Of a DNA stretch of 64,000 nucleotides, positions 54,563 through 63,561 are shown in pieces. The translations under genes and the position numbers were made by a program. The stretch comes from JAKVCB01 sp965243695 (GTDB lineage Bacteria > Planctomycetota > Planctomycetia > Pirellulales > Lacipirellulaceae). The notes below the pieces were generated by a model, which saw only the letters and a program-made list of their open reading frames with translations, was not told where the DNA came from and searched no databases. How positions within the stretch are numbered: position 1 is the first letter of the stretch; each line of letters opens with the position of its first letter. Location: assembly GCA_965243695.1 (NCBI GenBank), contig CBDEWC010000015.1, positions 62,001-126,000 on the forward strand. The letters run 5' to 3'.

Positions 54563-55318
54563 GTGCAAATCCTGCTGACCAACGATGATGGTATTTTTGC
54601 CCCTGGCCTCAGCGCTCTCAAGCAGGCACTTGCATCGCTGGGGGACGTTTGCGTGGTGGCACCGGCAACCGAACAAAGTGGCGTTGGCCACTCGATCACC
54701 TACTTGAGCCCCCTGACGGCGAAAGAGATTTTTGATGGTACCGAGCGACGAGGCTGGGCCGTTGAGGGGAGTCCGGCTGACTGTGTCAAACTGGCACTTG
54801 GAGAATTCTGTCCACAAACCCCTGATTTAGTCGTCAGCGGCATCAACGGAGGACTGAACCTCGGGATCAACGTGCTTTACTCCGGGACCATTGCCGCAGC
54901 AACCGAAGGGGCACTCAACCATATCACCAGCGTAGCGGTCTCGCTGGAATACGACGATCACCCGAATTTCCAGCGGGCCGCAGAAATCGCCGTCAGCTTG
55001 ATTGGCCAAATCCTGGCCCAACCCGATGCCAACAAACACCAACTCTATTCGATCAACATCCCCATCTCGGCAACCCGACAACCGGCCGAGGTTCGCGTGG
55101 TCCCGATGGCCGTTCAGGGATGGACCGCCGAGTTTGATAAGCGCAGCGACCCCAAAGGGCGTCAATACTTTTGGGCCTCGGGAACACCGCCCCGCGGTAC
55201 CGAAATAACCGATGTCCAGCAATTGGCCAAAGGCCACATCACGCTCACCCCGCTAACGGTCGACCGCACCAATCACACGATGCTCGACGCCATGCAACAC
55301 TGGAAACTCCTACCGTGA
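54563..55318 (+). CDS. surE: 5'/3'-nucleotidase SurE
   Basis: Metal-dependent survival-protein phosphatase on nucleotides. 251 residues. N-terminal VQILLTNDDGIFAPGL holds the metal-binding Asp-Asp (ILLTNDDG), then GSPADCVKLAL and VVSGINGGLNLG with the Asn ligand, SGTIAAATEG. Normal length. Start is the GTG at 54563, matching the family N-terminus MRILLTNDDG; an in-frame TTG at 54539 is possible. A lipoprotein gene follows 14 bp later. Confidence 0.94.
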   Translation: MQILLTNDDGIFAPGLSALKQALASLGDVCVVAPATEQSGVGHSITYLSPLTAKEIFDGTERRGWAVEGSPADCVKLALGEFCPQTPDLVVSGINGGLNLGINVLYSGTIAAATEGALNHITSVAVSLEYDDHPNFQRAAEIAVSLIGQILAQPDANKHQLYSINIPISATRQPAEVRVVPMAVQGWTAEFDKRSDPKGRQYFWASGTPPRGTEITDVQQLAKGHITLTPLTVDRTNHTMLDAMQHWKLLP

Positions 55319-55332
55319 GAGGCCAAAACAGG

Positions 55333-55881
55333 ATGAATGGAAAAATGATGATCCCCATGGCCCCAGCCGTAACCGGCAGCCTGGTTTTGTTGCTGGTGGT
55401 GGTGTTGGCTGGCTGTAGCAGCGAAAGTGAAAACCGTGGGTCACAAAGTATGGATGACCTGGCGGCCCTGTTGGACAACAACACCGGCTCCGCGACTGCC
55501 CCCAGTGATACGTCGCCCACGGCAACCACAGAGTTGGCAACATCCGCCGCTGCCCTAGAACCCCAGGTCGTCACCGCCAAGACCCCCAAGAAAGGGCGTA
55601 CGCTCCACGACCAGGGAAGCTACCTGAGCGCCGTAGGAAGTGCCCGCTTTCGGGCAGAGCACCAGCTGATTTTTCACCAGGTCACGCACGCGCTCAACCT
55701 TTACTGGGGGGAACATGGCTATTATCCCAAGTCGCACGAAGAGTTCATCGTCAAGATCATAGAACCAAATTCGATCGTTTTGCCAGAACTGGAAGAAGGT
55801 CAGGAATACTGGTACGACGCGAGCGACCACCTGCTGAAATTTCGCCCGGCAAGCCCAGTCAGCGGACAACAGGCCCAATAG
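55333..55881 (+). CDS. Lipoprotein, unknown
   Basis: 182 residues. Lipobox LVVVLAGCSS with Cys around residue 28, followed by Ser/Thr-rich linker, then a domain containing ALNLYWGEHGYYPKSHEEF and QEYWYDASDHLL, reminiscent of the C-terminal half of pseudopilins. Membrane-attached, probably periplasmic. Probably expressed with surE. Start at ATG 55333; ATG 55345 or 55348 are close alternatives. Function unknown. Confidence 0.75.
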   Translation: MNGKMMIPMAPAVTGSLVLLLVVVLAGCSSESENRGSQSMDDLAALLDNNTGSATAPSDTSPTATTELATSAAALEPQVVTAKTPKKGRTLHDQGSYLSAVGSARFRAEHQLIFHQVTHALNLYWGEHGYYPKSHEEFIVKIIEPNSIVLPELEEGQEYWYDASDHLLKFRPASPVSGQQAQ

Positions 55882-55931
55882 CCACTTTCTTATCCGCGTC
55901 TCTCCTCTGCGTCTCCACTCTGCGCCGCACC

Positions 55932-56486
55932 TCAGCCACGACTGCTATCCTTAACACGATTCCCCCCTTTGCGCCACGATTTTACAGGCTGGTAGGCAGC
56001 CACCTTCCACTGGCCCCCTTCCCGTTGGAACGTGATGGTCAGGTCGTCGAAGTAGGCTCCTTTCATCCCAGTGTGCCTGTCAATGACCTCGACAAAAGCA
56101 CGAAACTTGGCCGTTGCCTTGGTAGGTCCGTCAAACTCGATCACAGGCGTGTCGGTCACACTGGCGCGCATAACCTCCAGGCGCAGCATGAGCGTTTCAG
56201 CATCACTGCGAACTTCACCTGCGGTGGGGCTGATGGTTGAAAGGGTCCGCGGCAGGTCGTTGGCCTCGACCGCTGCGAAGACTTCGTGCAACGTTTGCCG
56301 GACAGCCTCGCGCGGAGTCACGAGAACCTGCTCCAACAGGGTCAATCCCCCGGCCAACACCACCACCACCGCCATCGCCAGCAGCGACCACCTTTGTCGG
56401 GTTTGCAAGTAAATGATCAGCACGGCCGTAAAGAGTACGGCGGCCGAGAGCCAGATCACCAGCGGATCTTCAGCAAACCATGTCAT
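55932..56486 (-). CDS. Small membrane protein, unknown (SnoaL/NTF2-like periplasmic part suspected)
   Basis: 184 residues. Two N-terminal helices (LVIWLSAAVLFTAVLIIYL and LLAMAVVVVLAGGLTLLEQ), then a soluble domain (VRQTLHEVFAAVEANDLPRTL, ending FDDLTITFQREGGQWKVAAY) with the look of an NTF2/SnoaL-type fold, which is only a guess. Start ATG 56486 overlaps the stop of the upstream gene by one base (TGATG), showing coupling. Confidence 0.65.
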   Translation of the reverse strand: MTWFAEDPLVIWLSAAVLFTAVLIIYLQTRQRWSLLAMAVVVVLAGGLTLLEQVLVTPREAVRQTLHEVFAAVEANDLPRTLSTISPTAGEVRSDAETLMLRLEVMRASVTDTPVIEFDGPTKATAKFRAFVEVIDRHTGMKGAYFDDLTITFQREGGQWKVAAYQPVKSWRKGGNRVKDSSRG

Positions 56487-56848
56487 CAAAGGTCTGATTT
56501 GTCAGCAACCGAATTCGCTCTGCGCTGCCGGACGAGCATGAACCCGGAAAACAGACTTAAACTGAGCGTTATGGCCGCCAGCGGCCAGAGCGGCACAAGT
56601 GTCGAGTTACTTTGGGAAAAGGCCTGTGGCGACCGACCATCGGAAGTCCCCTCCGCCTGAGTTGTCAAAATAGTCTCCTGCTGCAAGCGGTGGCGGGCCT
56701 GGTATTTCCGTTCGATGGTTGACTGCCGGCGACCATACTTCCCCCCCATAGCCAGCACCGCGACGGTTGCACACAGCGTAAACAAAAGCGTCCAGAACCA
56801 TGGAGAATCGGTCAACACCCACCGGGAACTGCTGGGAAGATTGGACAT
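56486..56848 (-). CDS. Small membrane protein, unknown
   Basis: 120 residues with a helix near 15-35 (WFWTLLFTLCATVAVLAMGG) and a second near 90-108 (LWPLAAITLSLSLFSGFML), and a charged middle (RRQSTIERKYQARHRLQQE). GAGG before ATG 56848. It lies 44 bp after eno on the same strand and is coupled to the next membrane gene, so eno and both may form one unit. No family known. Confidence 0.62.
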   Translation of the reverse strand: MSNLPSSSRWVLTDSPWFWTLLFTLCATVAVLAMGGKYGRRQSTIERKYQARHRLQQETILTTQAEGTSDGRSPQAFSQSNSTLVPLWPLAAITLSLSLFSGFMLVRQRRANSVADKSDL

Positions 56849-56892
56849 GGCAGCCTCTCTATGCCTCTGTGGGGGCAAATTTCAGTCAGCGG

Positions 56893-58176
56893 CTAGCGCG
56901 AAGGCAGTTGGAATAATGGGCCACCGTATCGTGCCGCATTGCCAAGTTGCTCTTCAATCCGCAAAAGCTGGTTGTACTTGGCCATCCGATCACTGCGAGA
57001 CGCACTTCCAGTTTTGATCTGACCGGTTGAGAGTGCCACAGCCAAATCGGCAATGGTGGCATCTTCGGTTTCGCCGCTGCGGTGGCTGGTCACGCTGGTG
57101 TAGTTGTTGCGGGCGGCCAGTTCAATCGCATCGATGGTTTCAGACAGGGTACCGATCTGATTCACCTTGATGAGAATGCTATTTGCAATTCCTTCGTCAA
57201 TCCCGCGCTGCAGCCGCTCGACATTGGTCACAAACAGATCATCTCCCACCAACTGGCACCGGTCGCCGAGCTTGGTGGTGAGCATCTTCCACCCTTCCCA
57301 GTCGTCTTCGTCACAACCATCCTCGATCGAACAGATCGGATGCTTCGAGACCCAGTCCGACAGCAAATCAACCATTCCCGCCGAGTCGAGCTCTTTGCCA
57401 TCGATCGTATAGACGCCCTTTTTCGCATCGTAGAACTCGGAGCTTGCAGCATCCATGGCAATCCAAACCTGCTCACCCGGCCGGTACCCGGCCTTCTCAA
57501 TCGCTTCGAGGATCACATCAAAGGCCTGGGCATTGGCACTCAGATCGGGTGCAAATCCTCCTTCATCCCCGACGGCCGTGTTTAAACCCTTATCGCTGAG
57601 GACTTTTTTGAGATGGTGGAAGATCTCGCAGCCACACCGGAGTGCGTCGCTAAACGTATCGAATCCCAGCGGCATCACCATAAATTCCTGGATGTCGACC
57701 GAGTTATCGGCATGTTCGCCACCATTGAGGATGTTCATCATGGGAGCCGGCAACAACCGCGCATTGGATCCCCCTAAATAGCGATAGAGTGGCAACTCGC
57801 ACGAAATTGCAGCCGCACGGGCCGTGGCCAGCGAAACACCAAGCATGGCGTTTGCCCCCAGGTTCTTCTTGTTGGGAGTGCCATCCAGCTCCAGCATCTG
57901 CTGATCGATACCAACCTGGTCCAGCGCGTTCATTCCGACCAGCTCCTCGGCAATCTTTTCATCAATGTTCGCAACCGCCTGAGTCACTCCCTTGCCCAGG
58001 TAGACAGACGGGTCACCGTCTCGAAGTTCCCACGCCTCGTGCTGACCGGTACTGGCTCCGCTAGGTACGGCCGCCGTACCGATTGAGCCATCGTCCAGCA
58101 CAACATCTACCTCGACGGTAGGGTTTCCGCGACTGTCAAGAATTTGTCGTCCGAGAATATCGATGATCGTACTCAT
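56893..58176 (-). CDS. eno: Enolase
   Basis: Dehydrates 2-phosphoglycerate to phosphoenolpyruvate. 427 residues. Start IIDILGRQILDSRGNPTVEV; catalytic region GDEGGFAPDL, SIEDGCDEDDWEGW and metal-binding LVGDDLFVTN; SHRSGETEDATIADL at the C-terminus. Fully canonical. The gap upstream (58177-58482) has no gene. Cytosolic. Confidence 0.98.
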   Translation of the reverse strand: MSTIIDILGRQILDSRGNPTVEVDVVLDDGSIGTAAVPSGASTGQHEAWELRDGDPSVYLGKGVTQAVANIDEKIAEELVGMNALDQVGIDQQMLELDGTPNKKNLGANAMLGVSLATARAAAISCELPLYRYLGGSNARLLPAPMMNILNGGEHADNSVDIQEFMVMPLGFDTFSDALRCGCEIFHHLKKVLSDKGLNTAVGDEGGFAPDLSANAQAFDVILEAIEKAGYRPGEQVWIAMDAASSEFYDAKKGVYTIDGKELDSAGMVDLLSDWVSKHPICSIEDGCDEDDWEGWKMLTTKLGDRCQLVGDDLFVTNVERLQRGIDEGIANSILIKVNQIGTLSETIDAIELAARNNYTSVTSHRSGETEDATIADLAVALSTGQIKTGSASRSDRMAKYNQLLRIEEQLGNAARYGGPLFQLPSR

Positions 58177-58482
58177 AGCCGTTTGCCCAGTGGAGTCTTG
58201 AGGTTTGGTAGGAAGGATTGGGTGCCATTGTAGAGCTGATCATGTCGTTGTCGAGCGGTTCACTCAGAGACCACCGGGCCACCCCCCTAGGTCCGCCCCA
58301 TCCCTCGGCGAGTTGGTCGCCCACCGTTGACCTGGCCAGCTGGATCCGCCAAGAGGACGTCGATGCCACTCCCAGCGGCCCAACCATCCTTCCCCTGCGA
58401 CCGGTTGTGGATGGTGAAAGGTGAGCCTGGGCGGCTGCGTGAACTTCGGCCCGACGCGCCTACTGCCAGGCTGGGGGAGGTT
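58177..58482. other. 306-bp gap between the FtsK-like gene and eno
   Basis: No gene supported; contains the promoter region expected for eno (minus strand) but no recognisable box pair. Short open frames on both strands have no support. Confidence 0.4.
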
Positions 58483-61400
58483 TCAGACCTGCGATGCCTG
58501 GCGAACCCGCTCCAGCCACCGTTGGCCAGGGACTCCGTAAGGCCGAAACTTTTCAGTCGTGCCAAGTTCATCAGAATAAAACAGCCCACGGTGTGCGACC
58601 AGCTTTGTTGCCTCAGGCGAGTCGATCAAGTTGCTGGAGTCAGCCGCACTCATCTGGAAGACCACTCGCATTTCAAATTCGCGCAACGTCATGCGATCGA
58701 ACAACCGCGACACATTGTTGTAGGAGTCGCACCAGATCAGGGTATGGATACCAAAGGCTGGACCGTTGCGGAGGATCTCAGCCAGTTGTTTGTCGGCGTT
58801 TGGTGACTTGTCGCGGTCGGTCGAAAAGCTGAAATCGTCCTCCTTGCGCCTGAGTTCCCGAAAACGGCCTGCGTTATGGATGACCAAAAACAGTGGTGGC
58901 TGCTCCTCGCTCAAACTTTCCCGACGCTCTAATTCGTCCCTGACTGCATTGAGCGCACCTACTCCATCGCGCAAACCCACGAGCTCTGCGGGAACCGGAA
59001 GTGCCTGAACCACTTTTTGCCATGTTCTGACTTCTGATGATTCGGGGCGGGTCCCATCGAAAATCACAAACCGGCTATGCAGCGGAATCCCGGCTTGACC
59101 TTCTTGATCGTCTCCTGCTTGCTGCCGGTTACCGTCAGGGTCCGCAGTCTCCACCCTGCCTTGCACCGCCAGGCTCACCACTGCCGACGTCAACACTCCC
59201 AGCGCTGCCTCCTCACGATGTCCAACGACCAGCAAATTACTTCCTGCGTGTCGCGCGAATGTTGCGGACGTGGGATCCTTGATTGCAACCGCAGCCCCCA
59301 ACCAAGCCTTTTGCACGAGCGGTGGGGGGCCACCTGGGGGAACATCGAGCAAGTCACAAAGGGATTCATTGTCGGCAGGATCAGCCGGGGTATTGCCCTC
59401 GAAGACAATGGCTGGACTTACCGGCGGACCGGTTTGCTCATGCAATTCAGTCACTTCCGCCAGACGATCCAGCCGCTGCTGTTCACCAAGCCACACCACC
59501 TGGAAGGGATGGTTTCCCGTGACGAGGCCATTTTGATCGTTGTAGATTGCCTCGCCAGGACGACTCAGGTATCGAGCTGCCACATTTTTTTCGTCGTTGA
59601 GGATCAGATGGGCATCGGTCTCGCTGCACTGCAGGGCAATCCGCACGGCCATTTGCCCCATCGTACTTCGGGCTAAGGAATAGGCACCACTGAGCGTCTG
59701 AGACCCCAGCAGCACATGCATCCCAAAGGCCCGCCCCTGCCGAACCAGGCGATCTAACAACAGAGCCGCTTCCTGGGAAATTTTATCGTCCTCAACGAAC
59801 AACTCTTGAAATTCATCGACAATTAACAACACACGTGGCATTGCCTGATCAGGATGCGCGGCGCGGAAACCCGACAGATCTTGCACACCAGACGAACGAT
59901 ATAAATCACCACGGCGGCGCAGCTCCAGGTCAAGCCGCTCAAGCACGCTCAACCCAAATTCCCTTTCACTTTCAATCGCAATCACCCTGGCATGCGGCAA
60001 TTGGCCTGTCGCATAAGCTTTGAATTCCACTCCCTTTTTAAAGTCGATCAGGTAAAATTCCACTTCGTTGGGCGAGTAGTGCAATGCCGCGTTCGTGATC
60101 AACGCATGTAAAAAAGTCGACTTTCCCGAACCGGTCTTACCGCAAATCAAGACGTGCTGAGAAGTGCCTTTCCCCAGGCGAACCGATTGCAATTGTGTTG
60201 CACCAGCACGGCCAACTGGTATTACAAATTCGGAACTGCAATCGTGGTGCCACCGCTGATTCCCTGCGGGGGCAACCACATCAAAAGGAACTTCGACTCG
60301 AATCGCCTGCTTGGCAGCCTGGCCTGCAGCCCGCACAACTTCCACAAACTTCTCCCTGGGTGGCAACGGATCAACCGTTAACTGCAATTTCTCCAGTGCC
60401 GGATAGAGCCACTGAAACCGCTGTGGTTCATCCTGCCACTGGAGATGTACGGCATTGGCCAGCAGGTCCTTCAGGGGAATATCGTTGGGTAGTTTTTGAT
60501 CGCGATCGATTCCCACCAAGGTGTAAACGCCGCATTTTGGGCCGCTGGTGGCAATGCTGACAAGACGGCGGACAGACTCCGCCGAAAAATTGACGGGGAA
60601 ATTCGCGGCGACCAGAACCTGGAACGGTTCAGCAACTTCATCCGCCTGCAGATTATAGTCATGAATTGTGGCAAACTCGTTACGCAAGTATTTTTGCAGA
60701 ACCGTTTCCATGTGTGAGGTAAGCCGGACTAGTTGATCACTAATCTGCTTGCTCTCCGTCCAGATTCGACTCGCAATCAGCCTTTCGTCAAAATCGGCCA
60801 GGTGCATGAACGACGAAAAATTCTCACCCAGGCCAACCGGATCGAGAATGGTGAAGCGAATCTTGCCTGCTGGCATACCGGTCAACATCCGTAGCATTAC
60901 GAGTTGCAGGAGATCGATTGCATGCCGCCGACCTGGCCCCTCGGCTTCGATCACCATGACAGGATGCTGCTCCAGCGCCATTAATGCCGGTAGGTGAAAG
61001 ACGGGGTCGGTTGGCATGAGCCTGGGGTCAGCTGGCTGACCGTTCTTGATATGCACGAGCGGAAGCTCAATTTCACCAAACCGAATGGCTTCGGGTGGCA
61101 TTTCGGGCATGGCCCAAGAATCCCACCTGGTGGTCGCCCAGGTGGGAAAGAAACGTTGGCAGGTCGACTCCATTTCCCGCCACGCTCCACCAATGCGGTC
61201 AAGCCCGGCAAACCAGCGTTCCTCCAACGCTTGCCACGCCGTGCGATTCTCGCACTCCAGACCTTCACGTTGCCGATCGAATTGCGATTGGTTTGCAAGG
61301 TGCGCCACGTCGCGTTTTTCTGAAATCGCGGCCAGGGTTTCCTGGTACTTTTGTTCGGTCAAGGCAACGCGATCTTGCAAGGCATCGCGAAGCTCAGCCA

Positions 61401-62487
61401 GGCGGGCAGGATAAAGTTCATTGGCCTCGCCAAGTTCTGTTGTTTTCCAGTGATCCTTGACGGCGGTTTTGGTTGCAAACCGCTGGTGCGCATCGGCAAG
61501 TTCCGCATCTCTTAACTTGACCACCGCCTCGGACTCACGTTCTCCACGTGACCGGGCCGCCACTTCGGCAACTTGAATCGCCTGCTGGGCCTCGCTCAGA
61601 GATCGCTGAATAAGGGCAAACTGGGTGATTGCCATCTGCCTGACACGTGGGTAGAGCATCGCCAGGAACAAAATTCCGCCGATTCCACCCACAATCGCAA
61701 TGCTACCGCTCCAAGCAACCATCGATATGGTACTTAGATCCATACGGTACCCGATCCGCCAACCTGCCAGTGCCCCAACGGCGGCGAAGAGTCCAAGGAG
61801 CGCGGCAGGATGCCAACTCTCGAACAAACGAGGAGCTTTCTGTCGCAGAAGGGCTAAGGTTGCTTCACGCAAGACGGCAACCCGGTCGACTACTTGCTGA
61901 ACGGCTAATTCCACATCATCGCCTGCCGGCGCAGAAGCGGACTCTGGAGACGGGACTCCGTTAACAGCCATGGGATCAAGCTCCGGCGGCCGCATCCGAC
62001 GCATCCGCATGATCATGGCTGCGTCCCGAGCCAGTATTTTCAGTTCCGATACGTTCTGCCTCAAACGTCTGGCCGCCAGTTGGAATCGCTCTTGGGGCCC
62101 ATCCTTGGATGCCTCAAAGAGGGTCAAGGCTTGCCAGGCCGATTCTTGTTGTTCCTGTCGGGCGGCTTGGGTTTTTTGGGAGTGCTCTAATTCGACTTCC
62201 GAGCGAAGTCCCTTGTATTCATCTTGGGTGACCTGGAGTTCTTGTTGGTACTCCTGGTCAGCCGTGGCTCGTTGTTGCTCCTGCTCGGTTGCGGCCTCAA
62301 CCCGTGCAGCCTCCCACTGTGCATCGATCTGCTCCCGCTTGGCGGAAAACTTCTGCTGGACTTCCTCCAAACCCTGGTCGCAAGCGGCCCGCAGACGCAT
62401 TTCCTCCGCAGCACGATCGTCTGCCAATCGCTGCAAATCCCGCATCAACTCTAACTGTCGAACGGTGGAAAGAGGTTCGTGAGACAT
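58483..62487 (-). CDS. FtsK/EccC-like membrane ATPase of a type VII-like system
   Basis: 1334 residues. Long coiled coil (1-160), two helices (about 226-248 and 255-279), a second coiled coil (285-445), then three FtsK/SpoIIIE-like ATPase modules. The middle one is intact: Walker A GKTGSGKST (783-791), Walker B LLIVDEFQ (about 887-894), DRLVRQGRAFGMHVLLGSQ. The first (about 475-700) and third (about 1045-1320) lack Walker A. The layout (two helices plus three ATPases) equals EccC/EssC of ESX/T7SS, but no FHA domain is present and coiled coils stand in its place. WXG-like genes lie upstream. Confidence 0.88.
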   Translation of the reverse strand: MSHEPLSTVRQLELMRDLQRLADDRAAEEMRLRAACDQGLEEVQQKFSAKREQIDAQWEAARVEAATEQEQQRATADQEYQQELQVTQDEYKGLRSEVELEHSQKTQAARQEQQESAWQALTLFEASKDGPQERFQLAARRLRQNVSELKILARDAAMIMRMRRMRPPELDPMAVNGVPSPESASAPAGDDVELAVQQVVDRVAVLREATLALLRQKAPRLFESWHPAALLGLFAAVGALAGWRIGYRMDLSTISMVAWSGSIAIVGGIGGILFLAMLYPRVRQMAITQFALIQRSLSEAQQAIQVAEVAARSRGERESEAVVKLRDAELADAHQRFATKTAVKDHWKTTELGEANELYPARLAELRDALQDRVALTEQKYQETLAAISEKRDVAHLANQSQFDRQREGLECENRTAWQALEERWFAGLDRIGGAWREMESTCQRFFPTWATTRWDSWAMPEMPPEAIRFGEIELPLVHIKNGQPADPRLMPTDPVFHLPALMALEQHPVMVIEAEGPGRRHAIDLLQLVMLRMLTGMPAGKIRFTILDPVGLGENFSSFMHLADFDERLIASRIWTESKQISDQLVRLTSHMETVLQKYLRNEFATIHDYNLQADEVAEPFQVLVAANFPVNFSAESVRRLVSIATSGPKCGVYTLVGIDRDQKLPNDIPLKDLLANAVHLQWQDEPQRFQWLYPALEKLQLTVDPLPPREKFVEVVRAAGQAAKQAIRVEVPFDVVAPAGNQRWHHDCSSEFVIPVGRAGATQLQSVRLGKGTSQHVLICGKTGSGKSTFLHALITNAALHYSPNEVEFYLIDFKKGVEFKAYATGQLPHARVIAIESEREFGLSVLERLDLELRRRGDLYRSSGVQDLSGFRAAHPDQAMPRVLLIVDEFQELFVEDDKISQEAALLLDRLVRQGRAFGMHVLLGSQTLSGAYSLARSTMGQMAVRIALQCSETDAHLILNDEKNVAARYLSRPGEAIYNDQNGLVTGNHPFQVVWLGEQQRLDRLAEVTELHEQTGPPVSPAIVFEGNTPADPADNESLCDLLDVPPGGPPPLVQKAWLGAAVAIKDPTSATFARHAGSNLLVVGHREEAALGVLTSAVVSLAVQGRVETADPDGNRQQAGDDQEGQAGIPLHSRFVIFDGTRPESSEVRTWQKVVQALPVPAELVGLRDGVGALNAVRDELERRESLSEEQPPLFLVIHNAGRFRELRRKEDDFSFSTDRDKSPNADKQLAEILRNGPAFGIHTLIWCDSYNNVSRLFDRMTLREFEMRVVFQMSAADSSNLIDSPEATKLVAHRGLFYSDELGTTEKFRPYGVPGQRWLERVRQASQV

Positions 62488-62508
62488 CGGCCTGGCCTAT
62501 ATTGGGAT

Positions 62509-62733
62509 CTACTGTTCAAGATCGCGCTGCACCTCATTCAGCAACAGCTGCATCCGAGAAATGGCATCTAGAGAAAGCTTGATTTCGGGGACTAGCGGTT
62601 CTAAATGTTGCTCCCGAAACCTTGCACTCACCACATCATTCCATTGATCCGCAGCTTCCTCCCACGTCTCCTGGAGGAGATCCAGGCCGTTGCGGATCTG
62701 AGCAGCGCCGGTGTGAAGGTCGGGATTTCGCAT
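62509..62733 (-). CDS. Second WXG100-like small protein
   Basis: 74 residues, all helical. Residues WNDVVSARF (31-39) give W-x-D with Phe eight residues after Trp, the same as the other small protein; classical WXG100 proteins have W-x-G with Phe at the same distance. An extra Trp at 24. Shorter than the usual 95-100, mainly by a short first helix. Ends 21 bp before the FtsK-like gene start. Substrate or chaperone of the system is inferred. Confidence 0.72.
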   Translation of the reverse strand: MRNPDLHTGAAQIRNGLDLLQETWEEAADQWNDVVSARFREQHLEPLVPEIKLSLDAISRMQLLLNEVQRDLEQ

Positions 62734-62734
62734 C

Positions 62735-62785
62735 GAAAATATAATGAGGAGTTAGGATGGAAAATATAATGGGGGGTATAGGATG
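62735..62785. repeat. 25/26-bp imperfect tandem repeat before the second WXG-like gene
   Basis: GAAAATATAATGAGGAGTTA.. and GAAAATATAATGGGGGGTAT.. (62735-62759, 62760-62785). On the minus strand each has a TATATT element, so duplicated -10 boxes are possible. Confidence 0.75.
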
Positions 62786-62804
62786 AAATCTAGCAGGAGT
62801 GGAG

Positions 62805-63386
62805 CTAAGTGCTTGGTGGCTTCTCTTCGGGTGGCTCGAATAACTCCTCGATCAAACCCGCACTGTCACCTAAACCCGCGGTGCCGCCAGGACCCGCTGC
62901 CCCCGAACCGATGGCCTGGTACTCTTCCAATCGACGAATCAGTTTGGCAAGCAAACTCACCGCCTGAGGGACATCGACCTCGACCATCTGGCGGAGGTGA
63001 CTGATCCGCCCTTCAAAAGTGAACTGTTCCTTGCGCACCTCACGAACCCAATGCTTGAGTCGTTCTGTTTTCTCCTGGCAATAGGCCAAACGGGCCTGCG
63101 CACGCTTCACCTGGTCCCGTTCCTCGTGACATGAAGGGCGCTCGTCAGCAACAGGAAACATCAAACAGCGGTGGAGTGCTGCCTGCGACTGGGCAAGTTC
63201 TTCCTGAGCTTGATGTATTTGCGCTCTCCAGTGACGGGGCCGATCGTGCTCGATCCAGTCCATCACGCGTTGAATCTCATTCTCCAAAACCATGGTTGCC
63301 TGCTCGACCCCATCGCCAAACCTCAGCAGCGCAAGCCGCACCCTTTCAATCGCTGCGACAGACTGGACGTTGGCAGGTGCGGACAT
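62805..63386 (-). CDS. Coiled-coil protein of the type VII-like cluster
   Basis: 193 residues. Helical throughout, many Gln/Glu/Arg, with two Trp-containing helices (RHWRAQIHQAQEEL near 51, LKHWVREVRKEQFTF near 110), then a helix VPQAVSLLAKLIRRLEEYQ and a Gly/Ala/Pro-rich tail. No signal. Start at ATG 63386 (MSAPANVQSV); the frame extends upstream through the 18-bp repeat array, which I take as noncoding. Between both WXG-like genes, so a component or substrate adaptor is likely. Confidence 0.7.
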   Translation of the reverse strand: MSAPANVQSVAAIERVRLALLRFGDGVEQATMVLENEIQRVMDWIEHDRPRHWRAQIHQAQEELAQSQAALHRCLMFPVADERPSCHEERDQVKRAQARLAYCQEKTERLKHWVREVRKEQFTFEGRISHLRQMVEVDVPQAVSLLAKLIRRLEEYQAIGSGAAGPGGTAGLGDSAGLIEELFEPPEEKPPST

Positions 63387-63401
63387 AAAAAAACTCGGGA
63401 A

Positions 63402-63473
63402 CTGGTCTCTCTTGAATAACTGGTCTCTCTTGAATAACTGGTCTCTCTTGAATACCTGGCCCCTCTTGAATCC
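63402..63473. repeat. Four-copy 18-bp tandem repeat before the coiled-coil gene
   Basis: CTGGTCTCTCTTGAATAA repeats at 63402, 63420, 63438 and (diverged) 63456. It ends 15 bp before the ATG, in the leader. Confidence 0.9.
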
Positions 63474-63561
63474 CTGAGACTGCCAGCCGCCTGAGTGCCC
63501 ACAACACCAGCTGCTGCCACGTGGTCTCTCTCGCCCCACACCACGCAGTCGTCACGAGGCC

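Noticed and set aside
63387..63539. N-terminal extension of the coiled-coil gene through the repeat array
   Set aside because: It would add repeated FKRDQL units and a Cys/Gly-rich start unlike the rest; ATG 63386 gives a coherent protein.
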